This document shows positions 60,197-64,000 of a DNA stretch of 64,000 nucleotides, in pieces; the stretch's first letter is position 1; every line of letters starts with the position of its first letter. The DNA lies in the NCBI GenBank assembly GCA_023426245.1, contig JAFABB010000057.1, forward strand, positions 1-64,000, written 5' to 3'. This DNA comes from Bacillota bacterium (GTDB taxonomy: Bacteria > Bacillota > UBA4882 > UBA8346). The translations under genes and the position numbers were made by a program. The notes beneath the pieces were generated by a model. That model was not told where the DNA came from. It worked only from the letters and a program-made list of their open reading frames with translations, and did not search any database.

Positions 60197-62704
60197 TTAC
60201 AATCGAAACGGCGCAATTTCAATTTTATCAATATGGGGCGCCTTCGCTTCATTGTTGAAAAACCGAATGGTATTTTCCCCCGCCTTTAATTGAATCTGTA
60301 CGACCTTACTCCGGAAAGAATTCCATCCAAAAGTGTTTCGAAAATACACTCTTTGATCCTCTTTCCCATTGATCCGAATGTCGGCGTAGCGATCGACAAT
60401 ATTCACATTGTATTGATGGGCGCCAACTTTTTCGGCGCTGGCGTAATAGACAACCATACAATAAGTCCCGGTTTTTGCCACACGAATAGGATTCAATTCT
60501 AAATAATTACCGGCTCCCATTCCAATACCGCTTACATACTGTCCACCGGAAGCACACTTACCTTCATTGATCTTAACTGTTCCGCATAAGATATTTTCGG
60601 GGGCTTCCGCTTCATAGGTTTGAATTTTTCCATTATCGGGCAATAATTCTATGGAATCTATGGCAATAACACGGTTTTCTCCTTCCACCCCGCCCCAAAA
60701 AGCTATTTGATTGATTCCGGCTGGAAAAAAAAGCCGGCACTCACAATCGTTCCATTGTTTTGGGCCCAATAATCCTGAACAGGACAATTTGAGGAAAGTC
60801 TCATTGACCTTTATGGAAATTACCGGAGCGTCTGCTTTTTCGGCAGAACCGATACCTGCGTACCTGATTTTGAGCCGGTAATATCCATGACGGAGGATAG
60901 GCACCGAAAAAAGTAATCCTGAGTTTGGTTGACCGTCCAAGACCACACAGCTTCCGCCAGTATCATCAAAATTTTGATAATCGATTCTCGCGCCGCCAAA
61001 AATGCCGGCATATTGAGGCTCGTATCGCTCAGGAAGCTCTATCTTACTTATATAATGAAGCTCAATTTTATCCAAATCCACAGATAAATCGGCAGGGCCA
61101 AATGCCGCATCAAACTTGGCAAAAGTAAGCTCATGCCTACCCTCGGTCAATCCGATCACCAAGGTCTTGCAGTCAATAAACCCCCAGGCGAGATTGGGAT
61201 GATAGTCAATCATTTGAAAACTGGCATCATCGATCATTAAAAGTTGCTGTGCCATTGAACCATGACCATTTCCATAAAGAATATCCAATCGATAGTTGCC
61301 CGTAAAAGGGACATCCACCGTAAACCGTACCCTGCTGGTGTCCTTTTCAATGGCTGCTACCCGTTTCAAATTTGAATGAAAATTTTGATTGGGATCACTC
61401 GCGGTACCGCCTGCAATGACTTCACAATCGGTGATTTCCGCCTCTTCGGCCTCTAATATTGCCTGCCAGGTTTTCTTTTCATTACAGCCTGAAATTTCCG
61501 TATTCTCGCTCAGTATAAGACAATAGGCCGAAGCCGCATCCATTCCGGTAACGGAAATTTTGACCTTATCCTCCGTCACAGGATAACGGCCTGCTATCTT
61601 TACAACCGGCCCAGGGGATGGTCCTTCCTGCCCGGACCAGGCTATTGACCAGACCTTTACTCCGACAGTCGGTCTAAAATCCAAAGCTGTATTTAACCCG
61701 TTCATGATGATCTCACAATCACCGGAAATACCGCCGAATATGACTCTAATTTGTTTTTTAACGCTATCCAAGGCGGCAAGCCCCTGGAGACCTTCATGAT
61801 TTACATCAGGCGGTATCACTTTAACCGTATTCCCGGTTAAATCCCCATACCATTTAAATAACCACCATGCTCCGGTTGCTTGGTTATTTTGAGTTACCAA
61901 ATCGTCCAAATTACCGGCAGCATGCCAATAGGCCAGGCAACCATCGACTTTGCAATCTTCCAGTCTGGCGATCCATTGAATTAACCGGCCGGGTACGGAC
62001 AAATCCCGCCAATTTCCATACTCATTAATGCAGATGGGAATCTCCATCAAACCAAGACTTTTCTCAATACTCCGGTAATGACCGTAATGTTGATACCAAT
62101 CAGAAAAAAAATCCGATTCCAGTTCATGCCAGGAGATAATATCCGGCAAACATTGCTCCCTCTTACAAAAACTCATAAACTCTTCATAGAAGTCCCGATG
62201 ATATTTGGCGTTATTCGGTCCAACGATAATAGCGGTCGGATCCAGTGAACGGATTTTCCGGTATACTGTGCGCCAATCATTGAAAAAAGCTTCCTTTCGC
62301 TCATTTACGTTGTACCAAATCCAGTCCGGTTCATTAAATGGCACATAATGAAACATTTCCCGCCGGGGATGGCGGAATACCGCCCGGATAATTTTAATCA
62401 CTTTATCCAGGTAATCGTTAATGTTCTGGGACTCATAGGGCCATTTGGCATAAATGTCCTGCATATAGATTTGGACATATTCACCGCCGGCTTTTGCAAA
62501 AGTGTCGACAACATCAAAACAGTCGCCGTTTGGGTGTTGCAATCCCCCAGGCGGCTTTTGGGCGACTACCTTAGGCTTAATAGGAGTAAGCATATTCAAA
62601 TTTGGGATACCATCATTTCCAAGGCCGTAAAGAAAACCGCATGCGCCGTGCCGAATCGGTCCAGTTTCATTTGTCATATCGATTTCAAGTTTTTGAGACA
62701 CCAT
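60197..62704 (-). CDS. Clan GH-A glycoside hydrolase with C-terminal carbohydrate-binding-like modules
   Basis: An 835-residue protein without signal peptide. Residues about 15-330 form a TIM-barrel hydrolase: HYVPFNEPDWIW with the predicted acid/base Glu125 and ICINEYGNW with the predicted nucleophile Glu228, the Asn-Glu-Pro signature of clan GH-A (GH39-like). A beta domain follows to about 415, then three jelly-roll modules resembling CBM6/35 at about 420-560, 560-695 and 700-835 (YEAEAPENILCGTVKINEGK). The family and substrate are uncertain; a pentose-containing oligosaccharide is plausible from the neighbourhood. The ATG at 62704 lacks a well-spaced ribosome binding site. Confidence 0.75.
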   Translation of the reverse strand: MVSQKLEIDMTNETGPIRHGACGFLYGLGNDGIPNLNMLTPIKPKVVAQKPPGGLQHPNGDCFDVVDTFAKAGGEYVQIYMQDIYAKWPYESQNINDYLDKVIKIIRAVFRHPRREMFHYVPFNEPDWIWYNVNERKEAFFNDWRTVYRKIRSLDPTAIIVGPNNAKYHRDFYEEFMSFCKREQCLPDIISWHELESDFFSDWYQHYGHYRSIEKSLGLMEIPICINEYGNWRDLSVPGRLIQWIARLEDCKVDGCLAYWHAAGNLDDLVTQNNQATGAWWLFKWYGDLTGNTVKVIPPDVNHEGLQGLAALDSVKKQIRVIFGGISGDCEIIMNGLNTALDFRPTVGVKVWSIAWSGQEGPSPGPVVKIAGRYPVTEDKVKISVTGMDAASAYCLILSENTEISGCNEKKTWQAILEAEEAEITDCEVIAGGTASDPNQNFHSNLKRVAAIEKDTSRVRFTVDVPFTGNYRLDILYGNGHGSMAQQLLMIDDASFQMIDYHPNLAWGFIDCKTLVIGLTEGRHELTFAKFDAAFGPADLSVDLDKIELHYISKIELPERYEPQYAGIFGGARIDYQNFDDTGGSCVVLDGQPNSGLLFSVPILRHGYYRLKIRYAGIGSAEKADAPVISIKVNETFLKLSCSGLLGPKQWNDCECRLFFPAGINQIAFWGGVEGENRVIAIDSIELLPDNGKIQTYEAEAPENILCGTVKINEGKCASGGQYVSGIGMGAGNYLELNPIRVAKTGTYCMVVYYASAEKVGAHQYNVNIVDRYADIRINGKEDQRVYFRNTFGWNSFRSKVVQIQLKAGENTIRFFNNEAKAPHIDKIEIAPFRL

Positions 62705-62772
62705 CCTGGGTTACCAGCCTTTATTTATTTTGCGATCAACATTCCGGAATCACCAACTCAAATTGCTTTCAT

Positions 62773-64000
62773 TCATAACTCTTCCAATTCAAAAAGGCGC
62801 GCTGAATTTATCTTTGGCAAAATAACACTCAATTCACCGTTATCCTGATGCCACTGAAAATCACAAGGGATACCGAGGGGATAACCAATACCGGCTTTAA
62901 CTTTTTTACCCTTCAAAAATCTCACAGGCAACCGGCAGTATTCATCGGAACCCTCCAACCTCCATACCGCCAGATAGGTTTTCCGGTCACATTTCAAACC
63001 CCAACTGACCCATGAGTCCTGCAAGGTTGGTAATCCAAGAGGCCAAAACGGCAGACCCCGGGGAATGTCAAGCCGAATCGATTTATAGTAGGCGAGTCCT
63101 TCCCGCACCTGTTGAAGCCTTTCCGGAGAAAGCTCGGCTAAATGGCCGCTTTGATGAACTCGTAAAAGAATAGCATTCACCATATTGAAGATGACTTCTT
63201 CGATATCTCCTTCCCGTAAAGGATAAGACCAAATTGCACATTGCTCCGGAGTCACTCCGGTAACGCATGATGCGGCAATAGCGGCGTATTTTCGGTAATC
63301 GGTTTGATCACTGCTGGACTGGATGCTATGCCTGCTTAATAAGGCATAATCCATACGCATTCCCCCACTGCTGCAATTTTCGATGACCAGGTCGGGATAC
63401 TCGCAAAAAATTTTATCAAGCCAGACTAGGTATGCCCGGTTATGTTCCAAAAGGCCGTCTCCAAAGCTATCGGCCCCATATTCAGTGCCAATACCGGCGT
63501 TGATATTGTAATCCATTTTAATATAGCCGACCCCATATTCCCGGACCAACCGCTTGATGACTTGATCGGCATATTTCCTGACTTCCGGGTTCCGGAAATC
63601 CAGTTGATAACGGCCATGATCAATGATTCGTTTGCCGTGGCGGATAAAAAACCAATCGTCCGGGACTTGATCGGCAAGGGGGCAATGTATGCCCATCACC
63701 TCGATTTCCAGCCACAATCCCGGTATCATTCCCTTTGACCTTATGTAATCCAGAGGTTCTTTAATACCACCGGGAAAACGCAGTTTAGCCGGCAACCATT
63801 CTCCAACGCCATCCCACCATTCGCCGTCGGAATACCAACCTGCATCAATACAAAAATATTCACAACCGACTTCGGCAGCGGTGTCAATCAGCGGAATCAA
63901 TTTAGCCGTCGTCGGATCGCCCGATAAACAGTTCATATAGTCGTTAAAAATAACCGGTAGTCGTCGATCGTCTTCATTACGACGACGGATAACCCTGCGA
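62773..64000 (-). CDS. GH36 alpha-galactosidase (partial, runs off right edge)
   Basis: The frame is open to the window edge; the visible 408 residues are the C-terminal part of a family 36 alpha-galactosidase. Seen are PVIFNDYMNCLSGDPT at the front of the barrel, CEYFCIDAGWY, GLWLEIEVMG, YGVGYIKMDYNINAG with the predicted nucleophile Asp, LVIENCSSGGMRMDY and SSSDQTDY with the predicted acid/base Asp, then a C-terminal beta domain. It would release galactose from melibiose, raffinose or galactomannan fragments inside the cell. An ATG at 63936 lies inside the barrel and is not the start. Its product could feed galT. Confidence 0.9.
   Translation of the reverse strand, partial: RRVIRRRNEDDRRLPVIFNDYMNCLSGDPTTAKLIPLIDTAAEVGCEYFCIDAGWYSDGEWWDGVGEWLPAKLRFPGGIKEPLDYIRSKGMIPGLWLEIEVMGIHCPLADQVPDDWFFIRHGKRIIDHGRYQLDFRNPEVRKYADQVIKRLVREYGVGYIKMDYNINAGIGTEYGADSFGDGLLEHNRAYLVWLDKIFCEYPDLVIENCSSGGMRMDYALLSRHSIQSSSDQTDYRKYAAIAASCVTGVTPEQCAIWSYPLREGDIEEVIFNMVNAILLRVHQSGHLAELSPERLQQVREGLAYYKSIRLDIPRGLPFWPLGLPTLQDSWVSWGLKCDRKTYLAVWRLEGSDEYCRLPVRFLKGKKVKAGIGYPLGIPCDFQWHQDNGELSVILPKINSARLFELEEL

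Overview
The window looks like chromosomal DNA of a moderately AT-rich, low-GC Gram-positive (Bacillota/Firmicutes), probably an anaerobic or fermentative spore-former. The evidence is the clostridial/bacillar order rimP-nusA-ylxR-ylxQ-infB-rbfA-nrnA-truB-ribF, a glnQHMP-type amino-acid transporter, a type II pantothenate kinase, pyruvate phosphate dikinase, a collagen-like Gly-X-Y surface protein of exosporium type, an AraR-like operator, a VanW-type protein and purine-rich ribosome binding sites. Many genes start with TTG. The genus cannot be fixed from the sequence; a Hydrogenispora-like lineage is only a guess.

Layout. 0-0.4 kb: 5' part of a collagen-like gene running off the left edge. 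1-5.5 kb: araA with its operator, then an OPT-family transporter paired with coaW. 5.6-8.6 kb: a four-gene polar amino-acid ABC transporter. 9-13.7 kb: a LOG phosphoribohydrolase, a membrane-anchored polysaccharide deacetylase, a decayed stretch holding a nuclease fragment, a HAD phosphatase and galT. 13.9-20.7 kb: two paralogous chemoreceptors bracketing a DUF362 ferredoxin-like protein and a DegV protein. 21-24.8 kb: ppdK and a small transcription unit coding unknown membrane proteins. 24.8-33.7 kb: the transcription/translation/cofactor operon (minus strand). 33.8-38.4 kb: a 50-residue membrane protein, a TPR protein, a membrane-anchored unknown and an orphan histidine kinase. 38.4-44.5 kb: a gene-free, hairpin-rich stretch, an unknown gene with pyruvoyl-dependent arginine decarboxylase, three EamA-type transporters, a VanW protein and msrA-msrB. 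44.6-55.8 kb: ABC-F ATPase, two unsecreted cell-wall-hydrolase-like proteins, CBS-domain protein, DUF1653, a secreted lipase-like hydrolase, a YgiQ radical SAM enzyme, an MFS transporter and a third chemoreceptor. 56-64 kb: a xylose module (ROK regulator, xylulokinase, a divergent xylose isomerase) facing two cytoplasmic glycoside hydrolases, the last running off the right edge.

The genes fit a plant-polysaccharide-using lifestyle: pentose isomerases (arabinose at the left end, xylose at the right), xylulokinase, galactose uridylyltransferase, GH36 alpha-galactosidase and a clan GH-A hydrolase, with three chemoreceptors for substrate tracking. The most notable observations are an apparent AUA initiation codon for infB, a terminator-like hairpin in the rimP-nusA leader that recalls NusA autoregulation in Bacillus, a xylose isomerase homologue with one metal ligand changed from Asp to His, and a compact multi-hairpin region (38508-38634) without an intact gene. 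I did not find a clear new multi-gene defence or biosynthetic system, CRISPR array, rRNA or tRNA gene.
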